A stretch of 64,000 nt of DNA from DATLGB01 sp963724135 (GCA_963724135.1 CAVRTA010000002.1:186001-250000), one strand, 5' to 3'; shown: positions 27,408 to 36,547, counted from the first letter of the stretch. A program made the numbers and translations. Notes: a model not told the origin generated them from the sequence alone.

Positions 27408-28278
27408 CGTGGCGCGCGATCCCGCGTCGGGTGATCTCGGCGTCGCGGTCCAGTCGCACTGGTTCTCCGTCGGCTCCGTCGTCACCTGGGGTCGCCCGGG
27501 TGTCGGGACCGTAGCTACCCAATCCGTCGCCGAACCTGCCTACGGTCCGCGCACGCTCGAGCGCCTGGCCGCCGGCGTGCCCGTCCGGGAGGCGCTCCAG
27601 GGCCAGGTCGAGGGGGACGAGCTCGGCGCCGTGCGGCAGGTCGCGGCCGTCGACGCGAGCGGCGCGATCGCCGTCCACACCGGTGCCGACTGCATCCCGC
27701 ACGCGGGCCACATCACCGGCGATCAGTACAGCTGCCAGGCGAACATGATGGCCCGTCCCGGCGTGCCCGAGGCGATGGCTGCGGCATACGAGCGGACCGG
27801 AGGTGACCTCGCCGCCAGGCTGCTCGCCGCACTCCAGGGCGCCGAGGAGGCGGGCGGCGACGTCCGTGGCCGCCAGTCCGCTGCGATGCTGATCGTCAGC
27901 GCCGACCGCACCGACGTCGTGCCGAAGCTCGAGCTGCGCGTGGAGGACCACGCCGACCCGATCGCCGAGCTCGCCCGGCTGCTCATGCTCCAGCGCGCGT
28001 ATGCGCTCGCGGGCGAGGCCGACGAGCTGCTCGGCGCGGGCGAAGCGCAGGAGGCGGGGCGGCTATACCAGCAGGCCTCCGACCTCGCGCCCGGCAACGA
28101 CGAGCTGCTCTTCTGGGCCGGGCTGAGCCTGGCCCACGCGGGCGACCTGGACGCCGGCGTCGCCGCCGTGCGCCGGGCCGCGGCAGCGCACGACGGCTGG
28201 CTCGACCTGCTCGACCGCCTCAGCGACGACTTCGCCCCGGCCGGAGGACAGGTCCGCGCCGCGCTCGGCCGTGATTGA
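27385..28278 (+). CDS. DUF1028-family protein (Ntn-hydrolase-like)
   Basis: A 297-aa protein whose N-terminal 200 residues match DUF1028: YSIVARDPASGDLGVAVQSH, VGSVVTWGRPGVGTVATQS, AVDASGAIAVHTGADCIPHA and ITGDQYSCQANMMARPGVPE. The family resembles Ntn hydrolases but its reaction is not established. Residues 200-297 are TPR-like helices (LMLQRAYALAGEADELLGAG) that may bind a partner. GTG at 27385 is taken as start because DUF1028 proteins begin close to the YSIVARD block. It overlaps the M28 peptidase gene by 8 bp. Confidence 0.85.
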   Translation: MRKGTYSIVARDPASGDLGVAVQSHWFSVGSVVTWGRPGVGTVATQSVAEPAYGPRTLERLAAGVPVREALQGQVEGDELGAVRQVAAVDASGAIAVHTGADCIPHAGHITGDQYSCQANMMARPGVPEAMAAAYERTGGDLAARLLAALQGAEEAGGDVRGRQSAAMLIVSADRTDVVPKLELRVEDHADPIAELARLLMLQRAYALAGEADELLGAGEAQEAGRLYQQASDLAPGNDELLFWAGLSLAHAGDLDAGVAAVRRAAAAHDGWLDLLDRLSDDFAPAGGQVRAALGRD

Positions 28279-29383
28279 GACGCTGCGCGAGGTCGTCGAG
28301 GCGCTCGCGCCGCTCGAGCGCCGGGCGGGATCGGCCGACGAGCGCCGCGCGGCCGAGTGGCTGGCGCGGCGCCTGACCGCCGCGGGCGCGCGCGACGCCC
28401 GGGTCGAGGAGGTCCCGTTCCGCGACGGCTACGCGAAGCTGGGGCTCCCGCTCAATGCCGCCGCCCTGACGGGCAACCGCCTGATCGCGCTCGCCGCCGC
28501 GCTGCTGGTGGCCGATGACGCGTCCAACTACAAGCGCGTGTGGCGCCGGACCGTCACCCGCCCGAAGACGACGACCAACGTGATCGCCGAGGCGGGCGAC
28601 GCGGACAGCGAGCGCACCCTGGTCGTGCTCGCCCACCACGATGCCGCCCCGACCGGGCTGATCTTCGACCAGTCCTTCCAGCGCGCGCTGGCCAAGCGCT
28701 TCCCGCAGCTCGTCGCGGCCACCGACACGAGCCTGCCGCTGTGGTGGGCGGTCGTCGGCGGCCCGCTGCTGATCGCGCTCGGGTGGCGGCGGGCGGGCCG
28801 GATCCTCACCGCCCTGAGCGTGCTGGCCGCGGTCGACATCGCGCGCAGCCCGGTCGTTCCCGGCGCCAACGACAACCTGTCCGCGTGTGCGGCGCTGGTC
28901 GCGCTCGCCGAGCTGGACGACCTGCCCGTGCGCGTGGTGCTCGCCAGCTGCGGTGCCGAGGAGGTTCTCCAGGGCGGCATCTACGCATTCGTCGAGGAGC
29001 ATCTGCAACCGCTCGACCCCGCCCGGACGTGGGTCCTCAATCTCGACACCATCGGCTCGCCCGAGCTGTTCATGCTCGAGGGCGAGGGGCCGTTCGTGAT
29101 GGAGGACTACTGCGACCCGGCGTTCCGCGACCGCGTCGCGGCGGTCGCGGAGCGGGTCGGCCCGCGCCTGCGCCGCGGCTGCCGCGCCCGCACCAGCACC
29201 GACTCCGTCATCCCCAGCCGCGCCGGCTACCCGACGGCGTGCCTGTGCTCGTGGGAGCCGGAGACCAAGCTGCTGAGCAACTACCACCTGCCGACGGACG
29301 TCCCGGACAACCTCCACTACGAGACGATCGAGCGCGCCGTGGACATCACCCGCGCGCTGGCCGAGGACCTAGGCCGCGACTGA
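28271..29383 (+). CDS. M28-family metallopeptidase
   Basis: A 370-aa zinc peptidase. Metal-site blocks are VVLAHHDAAPTG (about 118-129, His and Asp), GANDNLSACAALVALAEL (about 198-215, bridging Asp), VVLASCGAEEVLQGG (catalytic Glu pair near 236) and a final His in NYHLPTDVPDNLHYE. Two hydrophobic segments (LIALAAALLV near 75 and PLLIALGW/LTALSVLAAV near 160-185) suggest membrane association; no classical signal peptide is present. The GTG start overlaps the DUF1028 stop by 8 bp, indicating one operon. It may process peptides together with the DUF1028 protein (inference). Confidence 0.87.
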   Translation: MIETLREVVEALAPLERRAGSADERRAAEWLARRLTAAGARDARVEEVPFRDGYAKLGLPLNAAALTGNRLIALAAALLVADDASNYKRVWRRTVTRPKTTTNVIAEAGDADSERTLVVLAHHDAAPTGLIFDQSFQRALAKRFPQLVAATDTSLPLWWAVVGGPLLIALGWRRAGRILTALSVLAAVDIARSPVVPGANDNLSACAALVALAELDDLPVRVVLASCGAEEVLQGGIYAFVEEHLQPLDPARTWVLNLDTIGSPELFMLEGEGPFVMEDYCDPAFRDRVAAVAERVGPRLRRGCRARTSTDSVIPSRAGYPTACLCSWEPETKLLSNYHLPTDVPDNLHYETIERAVDITRALAEDLGRD

Positions 29384-29920
29384 GGCGCGCCGCTCCACGA
29401 GCGCGACGAGGTCGGCGAGCGTCGCCGCCACGGCCTCGCCGAGCTCGGGGTCGAGCGACCCGCTCGCGAACGCCGACTCGGCGAGCGGCACGGGCGTGTC
29501 GCGGTCGAGCACGCGGGCGCCCATCAAGCCGAGCACCCTGCGCAGCTCGGCCTGCGCCCACACCGCCCCGAACATGCCGGTGGACGTCCCGATCACGGCC
29601 GCCGGCTTGTTGCGGAGCACGTTGTGCTCGAACGGGACCGACGCCCAGTCGAGCGCGTTCTTGAGCTGCCCGGGGATCGAGCCGTTGTACTCCGGGGTCG
29701 CGAACAGGACGCCGTCGGCGCCGGCGATCGCGCGCCGCAGCCGCTCCACGGCCAGCGGGGCGGCGGTCGCCTCGCGGTCCTCGTCGAAGGGCGGGACCTC
29801 GCGCAGCCCGTCCCAGCGCTCGAGCTCGACGCCGGGCGGGAGCATTCCCGCCGCGGCGTCCATGAGCTGCTGGTTGTAGGACCCGGGACGCAGCGAGCCG
29901 ACGACCCCCAGCAGCCTCAT
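29369..29920 (-). CDS. NADPH-dependent FMN reductase family protein
   Basis: A 183-aa flavodoxin-fold reductase. The N-terminal FMN phosphate loop is VVGSLRPGSYNQQLM (about 6-20). The flavin-binding signature is FATPEYNGSIPGQLKNALDW (about 73-92), and TSTGMFGAVWAQAELRRVLG follows (about 112-131). The family uses NAD(P)H to reduce FMN, quinones or azo compounds. It is directly downstream of yceI with start and stop overlapping by one base (TAATG), so it should share the MarR-type control proposed for yceI. Confidence 0.9.
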   Translation of the reverse strand: MRLLGVVGSLRPGSYNQQLMDAAAGMLPPGVELERWDGLREVPPFDEDREATAAPLAVERLRRAIAGADGVLFATPEYNGSIPGQLKNALDWASVPFEHNVLRNKPAAVIGTSTGMFGAVWAQAELRRVLGLMGARVLDRDTPVPLAESAFASGSLDPELGEAVAATLADLVALVERRASVAA

Positions 29921-30444
29921 TACTTGACGAGCTGCAGGTCGACGGTGAGGGTCACGTCGTCCCCGACCGCGCTGCCGCCGCCGGGGAGCGGGGCGTTCCA
30001 GCTCACGCCGAAGTCGTGCCGGTTGACGACCGTGGTCAGTGAGATCGCGATGCGCTCGTTGCCGTCGAGGTACTGGGTCGGGCCGGCGATCGCGCCGGTG
30101 GCCGCGAGCTCACGGGCGACGCCCTTCATCGTCAGCTCGCCGCGGACGGTGAGCCGCTCGCCGTCGACCTCGAGATCGGAGGCGCGGAAGCTGATCTGCG
30201 GGTGCTGCTCGGCGTCGAAGAAGTCGGGCGACTGGAGGTGGCCCTTCAGCTGCGCGACCGGGACCTCGACGCTCGCGACGTCGACGGTTCCGGCGAGGAC
30301 GCCGTCCTCGAGCGTCGCGGCGACCTCGGAGAAGTGGCCGCGGAAGGTGGCGATGCCGGAATGCTGGACCGCGAACTCGGCCCGGGAGTGGACAGGGTCA
30401 ACAGTCCAGGTCCCCGCGGGGACGACCTGCTCGATGGTGCTCAT
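29920..30444 (-). CDS. YceI-family lipid-binding protein
   Basis: A 174-aa beta-barrel protein of the YceI family, which binds isoprenoid lipids or quinones. It starts MSTIEQVVPAGTWTVDPVHS, followed by AEFAVQHSGIATFRGHFSE, TVDVASVEVPVAQLKGHLQS, FFDAEQHPQISFRASDLEV, FGVSWNAPLPGGGSAVGDDV and LTVDLQLVK. There is no signal peptide, so it is probably cytoplasmic. A near-perfect ribosome site (AAAGGAGG) lies 5 bp before the ATG. Two MarR-type palindromes occupy the upstream region, so it is probably repressed by the adjacent MarR protein together with the FMN reductase gene. Confidence 0.93.
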   Translation of the reverse strand: MSTIEQVVPAGTWTVDPVHSRAEFAVQHSGIATFRGHFSEVAATLEDGVLAGTVDVASVEVPVAQLKGHLQSPDFFDAEQHPQISFRASDLEVDGERLTVRGELTMKGVARELAATGAIAGPTQYLDGNERIAISLTTVVNRHDFGVSWNAPLPGGGSAVGDDVTLTVDLQLVK

Positions 30445-30463
30445 GGATCCTCCTTTGGAAAGA

Positions 30464-30477
30464 ACTTGCGCGAGCAA
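30464..30477. promoter_or_regulatory. MarR-type operator, site 1 (imperfect)
   Basis: ACTTGCGCGAGCAA holds the half-sites TTGC and GCAA around GCGA. It lies 20 bp upstream of the yceI ATG and about 24 bp (centre to centre) from the perfect palindrome at 30490-30501, the same face of the helix within about two turns. It resembles the better site, so the two are likely bound together by the divergent MarR protein. Confidence 0.5.
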
Positions 30478-30489
30478 CCATAGCAGACT

Positions 30490-30501
30490 GCTTGCGCAAG
30501 C
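30490..30501. promoter_or_regulatory. MarR-type operator, site 2 (perfect palindrome)
   Basis: GCTTGCGCAAGC is a perfect 12-bp palindrome in the 100-bp gap between the divergent yceI and MarR genes. TTGCGCAA is a usual core of MarR/OhrR-like operators. It would allow simultaneous control of both directions. This is inferred from symmetry and position. Confidence 0.55.
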
Positions 30502-30544
30502 AAAGATCTGCCAAGACGTTGTCAGGGGGTTTACACTGGGTTCC

Positions 30545-31027
30545 GTGAGCGTCGCTGAGCAGCCGAAGTCTCAGGGTACTTCACCCCCGACCAGGAGGCG
30601 GCCTGGTTCGGGCTGCTGTCCGCGTACGCGGAGCTCACGCGCGGGCTCGACGCCTGCCTGTCGGCCAAGCACGGTCTGACGCTCAGCGCCTACGAGGTCC
30701 TGTCGCGGCTCGCCCATGCCGAGGAGGGTCACCTGCGCATGTCCGAGCTCGCGGCGCAATCGCAAGCTCAGTCTCAGCCGCGTGTCGCGCGTAATCGACA
30801 CGCTGTGCGAGCGCGGCCTCGCCGCTCGCCGCAGTTGCGCGAGCGACTCCCGCGTCGTGCACGCGACGATCACCAACGAGGGGCAAGAAGCTGTTCGCCG
30901 CAGCGCAGGACACGTTCTTCGAGACCGTCGAGTCGCGCTTCCTCGGGCAGCCTCTCCTGCGACGAGGTGAGCCTGCTCGGGGACATCTTCGGGCGGCTGG
31001 TCGCCGTCGGTCCGCCCGACGGAGTAG
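30545..31027 (+). pseudogene. MarR-family regulator, reading frame broken by several indels
   Basis: Conserved MarR pieces occur in order but in different frames: YFTPDQEAAWFGLLSAYAEL (from about 30574), LSAYEVLSRLAHAEEGHLRM then SELAAQS (to about 30765), SLSRVSRVIDTLCERGLAAR (from about 30774), DSRVVHATITNEG (to about 30885), KKLFAAAQDTFFETVESRFL (to about 30948) and LSCDEVSLLGDIFGRLVAVG. At least four single-base shifts are needed within 480 bp, and the neighbouring HxlR gene has one more. Since every domain block survives, sequence errors look more likely than decay. If intact, it would be the repressor acting at the TTGCGCAA sites before yceI. Confidence 0.75.
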
Positions 31028-31063
31028 GTTTCCGGGCGATGCGCCACGACGATCTATCGCGAA

Positions 31064-31495
31064 GTGCCGTGCTCGATCGCCCGCAGCATGGCCGTCCTCG
31101 GGGAGCGCTGGACGCTGGTCATCCTGCGCGAGGCGTTCATGCGCGCCCGCCGCTTCGAGGACTACCAGCAGGGGACGGGCATCGCGCGCAACATCCTCAC
31201 CGACCGGCTCCACAAGCTCGTCGAGGCCGAGATCCTCGAGCGTCGCCCCTACGCCGAGCACCCCGGCCGGACCCTGTACGAGTACCGGCTCACCCAGAAG
31301 GGCCTCGACCTGTACCCGGTGCTCGTGTCGCTGATGCAGTGGGGCGACCGCTACGGGGGGCTGGACAAGCCGCCGGTCACGCTCGAGCACAAGGACTGCG
31401 GGCACATCACCACGCCCAAGCTCGTATGCAGCGAGTGCGGCGAGGAGCTCTACGCGCGCGGCGTCTACGCGCACGAGCACGTTCCGGCGGTATGA
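31064..31495 (+). CDS. HxlR-family winged-helix regulator with zinc-ribbon tail
   Basis: A small transcription factor (143 aa from the GTG at 31064). The HxlR core reads PCSIARSMAVLGERWTLVIL, then TGIARNILTDRLHKLVEAEI and YRLTQKGLDLYPVLVSLMQW. The C-terminal 40 residues carry CGH...CSECGEEL, a likely zinc ribbon. Homology continues upstream (IYRE before PCSIAR) and points to a true start at ATG 31039, but that ATG is one base out of frame, so a one-base error near 31052 is likely. It overlaps the next gene by 4 bp (ATGA). The inducer is unknown; HxlR proteins often sense aldehydes or redox stress. Confidence 0.85.
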   Translation: MPCSIARSMAVLGERWTLVILREAFMRARRFEDYQQGTGIARNILTDRLHKLVEAEILERRPYAEHPGRTLYEYRLTQKGLDLYPVLVSLMQWGDRYGGLDKPPVTLEHKDCGHITTPKLVCSECGEELYARGVYAHEHVPAV

Positions 31496-32265
31496 AGGTC
31501 GCAGCCGCGACGCTCTTCGCCCTCCTCTCGCTCACCACCCCCGCCCCCGCCTTCACCGAGACCGCTTCGCTGGGCTCGATCCGCGCCGAGCTCTCCTACA
31601 CGCGGCACAAGGACGGCCCGCCGACGCGCGTGTCGCTGAAAGTCTTCGACAACGAGGTGCAGATCGCCGGCCGGGAGATACCGGACGACCGCTTCATCCA
31701 GCCCGCGGGCTACAACACCGACTACAAGTCCGTGAAGGTGCTCGACCTCGACGGCGACGGGATCGGCGAGGCGGTCTTCGACCTCTTCACCGGCGGCGCG
31801 CACTGCTGCTCGCTGACGTACTTCTACAAGGGCGCCACGGAGATCGAGAAGAACTTCGGGAACGCCGGCTACCGGATCAAGCGGCGCGACCTGCTCACCG
31901 GTGACGACCACTTCAGCTACAGGTTCGGCTCCTACGCCGCCACCCTGCGCCCGCTCCAGGTCTTCCAGCTCACCTCCGACGCGAAGCTGACCGACGTGAC
32001 CCGTGAGCGCCCGGCCAGGATCCGCAAGGAGCTCAAGCGCTACGAGCGCTACTACCGCGAGGCGGTCGCCGACTTCAGGCGCGACCCCGTCTACCGCGAG
32101 CTGATCAAGACCAGCGTCGCGGCGATCGCCGCCGACCACTGCAACCTCGGCGATTGCCGGAAGGGCTACGCGCTCGCTCGCCGCGCGGTCGAGAAGGGCT
32201 ACGTCAACCCGCGCTACCTGCCGAAGCTCAAGCGCTTCCTCAAGCGCCGCGGCTACGACCCCTGA
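31492..32265 (+). CDS. Secreted protein of unknown function with DxDGDG motif
   Basis: A 257-aa protein with an N-terminal signal peptide (MKVAAATLFALLSLTTPAPA). The mature part holds VLDLDGDGIGEAVFDLFTGG followed by AHCCSLTYFY near residues 83-112, an EF-hand/FG-GAP-like calcium loop next to a Cys pair. The remainder is charged and helical toward the end (KELKRYERYYREAVADFRR) with a late Cys pair (HCNLGDCRKG). It starts in the stop of the HxlR gene (ATGA), which suggests co-expression. I do not recognise a named family. Confidence 0.75.
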   Translation: MKVAAATLFALLSLTTPAPAFTETASLGSIRAELSYTRHKDGPPTRVSLKVFDNEVQIAGREIPDDRFIQPAGYNTDYKSVKVLDLDGDGIGEAVFDLFTGGAHCCSLTYFYKGATEIEKNFGNAGYRIKRRDLLTGDDHFSYRFGSYAATLRPLQVFQLTSDAKLTDVTRERPARIRKELKRYERYYREAVADFRRDPVYRELIKTSVAAIAADHCNLGDCRKGYALARRAVEKGYVNPRYLPKLKRFLKRRGYDP

Positions 32266-32332
32266 GACCCCGGGGGACCCGTCCTCGGCGCGCGACAGCG
32301 GCCAGGGCGGGCCGTCGCCGTGCGGGTGGTCA

Positions 32333-35300
32333 TCAGCGCTCGCCCGGCATCCGCGAAGGGTTCACCGACACCGGGATCGAGAGGTCGAGCGCGGTGCGGA
32401 TGATGCGGTTCTGCTCGATGGTGTGGGCGGCCGGGTAGCCCTCGCCCGGCGATGCGCGCTCCGGCCGGCCGACGTAGCCGAACTCGAGATGCTCGGGAAG
32501 GATGTGGAGCATGCGCGGGCTCATGTGCGCGCGCGGCGCCCATGTTGCGCGGCTCCTCCTGCACCCACAGCACCTCGCGCAGGTTCGGGTAGCGGTTGAT
32601 CTCCTCGAGGATCTGCGCCTGCGGGAACGGGTACAGCAACTCGACGCGCGAGATGGCCACACCCGGGTTGTCCTCGCGCGTGATGTGGCCCTTGAGGTCG
32701 TAGAAGATCTTGCCCGTGCAGAAGACGAGCCGGCTGACGGCCTCCTCGTCGATCCGCGGCTCGCTCAGCACCGGGTAGAAGCGCGACTCGCTGAGGTGGG
32801 CGAGCTGGGACATCGCCTGCGGCAGCCGCAGCAGCTGCTTGGGCGTGACGATGACCAGCGGTCGCTGCTTGGCGACCCGCGCCTGGCGGCGCAGCAGGTG
32901 GAAGTACTGGGCCGGCGTGGTCAGGTTCGCGACGCGGATGTTGCCCTCGGCGGCGAGCTGGAGGAAGCGCTCCAGACGCGCGCTCGAGTGCTCCGGGCCC
33001 GACCCCTCGTACCCGTGCGGCAGCAGCAGCGTCAGCCGCGAGGTCTGGCCCCACTTGGCCAGCGCGCTGATGATGAACTGGTCGATGATCACCTGCGCGG
33101 AGTTGGCGAAGTCGCCGAACTGCGCCTCCCACAGCACGAGCGACTCCGGCGCCTCCATCGAGTAGCCGTACTCGAAGCCCAGGCACGCCACCTCGCTCAG
33201 CGGTGAGTTGTGCAGCTCCATCGGCGCCAGCGCGCCGGGCAGGTTCTGGATCGGCGACCAGCGCTGGCCGGTCTTGGCGTCGTGCAGGACGAGGTGGCGC
33301 TGGGAGAAGGTGCCGCGCTCGACGTCCTGGCCGGTGAGGCGGATCGGCGTGCCCTCGCTCAGCAGCGACGCGTAGGCGAGCGCCTCCGCGTGCGCCCAGT
33401 CGATCCCGCGCCCGGTCTCGGAGACCTCGCGGCGCTTGTCGAGCTGGCGCGCGAGCTTCGGGTGCACCGTGAACCCGTCGGGCACCTTGAGCAGGTCGGC
33501 GTTGAGCGCCTTCAGGCGGTCCTCGGAGACCGCCGTCTTGACCTCGGGCGACTGCGTCCGGTCGAGCTCGTAGCCGCCGGTCGGCTGCTCGGCCTGCGAC
33601 GTTGCCAGCTCCTCCTTGAGCTCGCGGTGGCGGCCGGAGAGTCCGTCCCAGACCTCCTTGGCCACCTCCTCGGACTCCTCCGTGCTGATCGTCCCCTCGG
33701 CGATCAGCTGCTCGGCGAAGATCTCGCGCACGGACTTCTTGCTCTTGATCATCGCCGCCATCTCGGGCTGCGTGTAGGCGGGCTCGTCGGTCTCGTTGTG
33801 GCCCCAGCGGCGGTAGCCGATCAGGTCGATGAGCACGTCGTGGCCGAACTCGTGGCGGTAGGCGAACGCCAGACGCACGGCCGCGATGCACGCCGCGACG
33901 TCGTCGGCGTTGACGTGGATGATCGGGACGTCGAAGCCCTTCGCGAGGTCCGACGCCCAGCGGGTGGAGCGCGACTCGTCCGGGTCGGTGGTGAAGCCGA
34001 TCTGGTTGTTCTGGATCAGGTGGACGGTGCCGCCGACGGTGTAGCCGTCGAGGCCCTGCAGGTTGAGCGTCTCGGCGACCACGCCCTGGCCCGGGAAGGC
34101 CGCGTCGCCGTGCAGCACGGCAGGCATCGAAGCCGCGTGGTCGATGTGCGTGTGCGGGCCCTGGCGCGTCGACTGCACGGCCCGGGTGGCGCCGGTCACG
34201 ACGGGGGCGACGTACTCGAGGTGCGAGGGATTCGACTCGAGCCGCACGAGCAGCGCGCCGTCGCCGACCTGGTAGGTGCCCTGCGCGCCGTGGTGGTACT
34301 TGACGTCGCCGGTGCCGCCCTGCGGGATCGTGGTGACGGCCTCGATGTCCGACGCACCCTCGAACTCGCGGAAGATCGTCTCGTAGGCGCGGCCGAGGTT
34401 GTGCGCGAGCACGTTGAGCCGGCCGCGGTGCGCCATTCCGATCACGACCTCGCGCGCACCCTTGTGGTAGGCGAGCTGGATCAGCTCGTCGAGCATCGGG
34501 ACCGTCATGTCGAGGCCCTCGATGGAGAACTGCTTCTGGCCCAGGTAGGCCTTGTGCATGAAGCGCTCGAGCGAGTCCACCTGGGTCAGGCGGTGCAGCA
34601 GCGCCTTCTTCTCCTCGGTCGTGAGCGGGGCGCGGTACTCGCCGGACTCGATCGCCTTGCGCAGCCACACGCGCTGGCGGTGGCTGGCCAGGTGCTCGAT
34701 CTCGTACGCGATCGTGCCGCAGTAGGTCTCGCGCAGGTGCGGTAGCGCGTCCGCCAGCGTCGCGCCCGGAACGCCGACGCGGAGGATCTTCGCCGGGATC
34801 TTGCGCATGACCTCCGCGGTGAGGCCGAGGGGCTCGGGATCGAGCGCGGGGTCGCCCTCGGGCTCGGAGCCCAGCGGGTCGAGGCGGGCGGCGAGGTGCC
34901 CGTGCGTGCGGTGCGCCTTGATCAGCGACGTCGCGGCCTGGACGGCCTGGAGCAGCTCCTCGTCCGGCGGAGCGGCCGCGGCCGCCGGGGCGGCGTCGCG
35001 GGCGGCGGCCGCCGCGGCTGCGGGAGCCGGCGGCTGCGGCGCGGGGCCGAGCTCCGCGCCGAGGTCCTTGAAGACCTGCTCGTAGAAGCCGTGCTCGCCC
35101 TGGAGGTAGGCCTCGACCGTCTGGAGGAACTGACCCGACTCGGCACCCTGGATGATGCGGTGGTCGTAGGTCGAGGTCATCGTCATGACCTTCTCGGCGC
35201 CGATGACGCCGCCGATGTTGCCGAGCCCGACCGGATAGGCGATCGAACCGGTCGCCACGATCGTGCCCTGGCCGGTCATCAGCCGCGGCACCGAGGCGAT

Positions 35301-36530
35301 CGTGCCGATCCCCCCGGGGTTGGTGAGGCTGATGTTCGCCCCGACGAGGTCGTCCGCGGTCAGCTTGTTCTCTCTCGCGCGCGCGATCAGGTCGTTGAAC
35401 GCGTCGAGGAACCCCTCGAACGTGAGCCGTCCCGCGTCGCGGATGACGGGGACCATCAGCGTCCGCTCGCCCTTCTTGTTGGTGACGTCGACGGCGATGC
35501 CGAGGTTGACGGCCTCGTCGTCGATCACGTGCGGCTTGCCGTCGACTGCGGTGAAGTGTCGCGCCATCACCGGCATCTCATCGGTCGCGGCGCGCGCGAT
35601 CGCGTAGGCGATCAGGTGGGTGAAGGAGACCTTCAGCCCGGCCTCCTTGAGCTGTTTGCGGCGGCCGTCGAGCGCGGTGACGGTGATCGTGCGGAACGAC
35701 GTCGCGGTCGGGATCTGCCGCGACTCGTCCATGTAACGCGCCAGCGTCGCGGCGCCGCCCTTGAGCGGGGTCCCCTGCGACTCCTCCTCGCCGCGAAGCA
35801 CGTCCGCCTTCGTGATGCGCCCGCGCGGGCCCGTGCCGGTGACCTTGGCCAGGTCGACCCCCTCCACCGCCGCCACGCGCTGCGCCACCGGCGTCGCCTT
35901 CACTGAGGGGTCCGTCCCCTTTGTGAAGCTGGGCTGAGTCTCGGGCGCTGCCGTGGCGCCGTTGCTGTCGGGCTTCGCCGGTGCGACACCGCCCTTCATA
36001 CGCGCGACGACCTGCCCGACGGTGACCGTCTCGCCGACCTCGACGAGCGTCTCGGTGATCACGCCGGTCGCCGGCGAGGGCAGTTCCGCATCGACCTTGT
36101 CGGTCGAGACCTCGACGATGCCCTCGTCCTGCTCGACCGCGTCGCCCGGCTGCTTGAGCCACTCCAGGATCACGCCCTCCGAGACCGACTCGCCCATCGA
36201 CGGGACGACGATGTCGATGGCCTCCTCCTGTGCCGGCGCCTCGGGCTCGGTGGTCGCGGGTGGCGTGCCGTTGCCCGCCCCGTTGCCCGAGATCTCGCAC
36301 AGCACGTCGCCGACGGCGACGGTGTCGCCCTCCTTGACGTGGATCTTCGCGATCACGCCGGCGCTCGGCGACGGGACTTCGGCATCGACCTTGTCCGTCG
36401 AGATCTCGACGAGCGGATCATCGACAGCGACCGTGTCGCCTTCCTGCTTGAGCCACTCGAGGATCGTGCCCTCGGTCACCGAGTCGCCCATCGCGGGCAT
36501 GACGACTGAGGTGGTGGTTTCGACGGCCAT
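32333..36530 (-). CDS. kgd: Multifunctional 2-oxoglutarate dehydrogenase: lipoyl-lipoyl-PSBD-E2-E1 fusion (one frameshift near the 3' end)
   Basis: About 1399 aa. Lipoyl domain 1 is at 8-82 (EISTDKVDAEVPSP, Lys47) and lipoyl domain 2 at 106-178 (EVSTDKVDAELPSP, Lys145). An E3-binding domain is at 212-247 (GTGPRGRITKADVL). An acyltransferase domain spans 275-490 (LTNPGGIGTI, TSTYDHRIIQGAESG, His457). After an Ala/Pro linker, a thiamine-diphosphate E1 domain runs from about 525 to the end (AHRTHGHLAARLDPLG, GMAHRGRLNVLAHN, YRRWGHNETDEPAYTQP, LPHGYEGSGPEHSS). It oxidatively decarboxylates 2-oxoglutarate to succinyl-CoA. Mycobacterial Kgd lacks lipoyl domains; here they are built in. A one-base indel in a GC run near 32526-32539 shifts the last 65 residues (HMSPRMLHILPEHLEFGYVG to the stop at 32333). 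The REP-like hairpin at 35899-35929 encodes residues 201-211. Confidence 0.9.
35899..35929. repeat. REP-like hairpin inside the kgd coding sequence
   Basis: Arms CTTCACTGAGGGG (35899-35911) and CCCCTTTGTGAAG (35917-35929 within one base) pair at 11 of 13 positions around TCCGT. The same sequence with the same TCCGT loop forms the hairpin at 49724-49752. On the coding strand it supplies the peptide SFTKGTDPSVK in the linker between the second lipoyl domain and the E3-binding domain. Confidence 0.6.
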
Positions 36531-36547
36531 CGCGGCTAAGTTCCAGA

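Noticed and set aside
32266..32332. GC-rich stretch GACCCCGGGGGACC between convergent genes as a terminator
   Set aside because: No stable long stem or T-run; the symmetry is within chance for this composition.
35899..35929. The kgd hairpin as a terminator or attenuator
   Set aside because: It lies inside an open reading frame with continuing coding sequence on both sides, so a repeat insertion is the better explanation.
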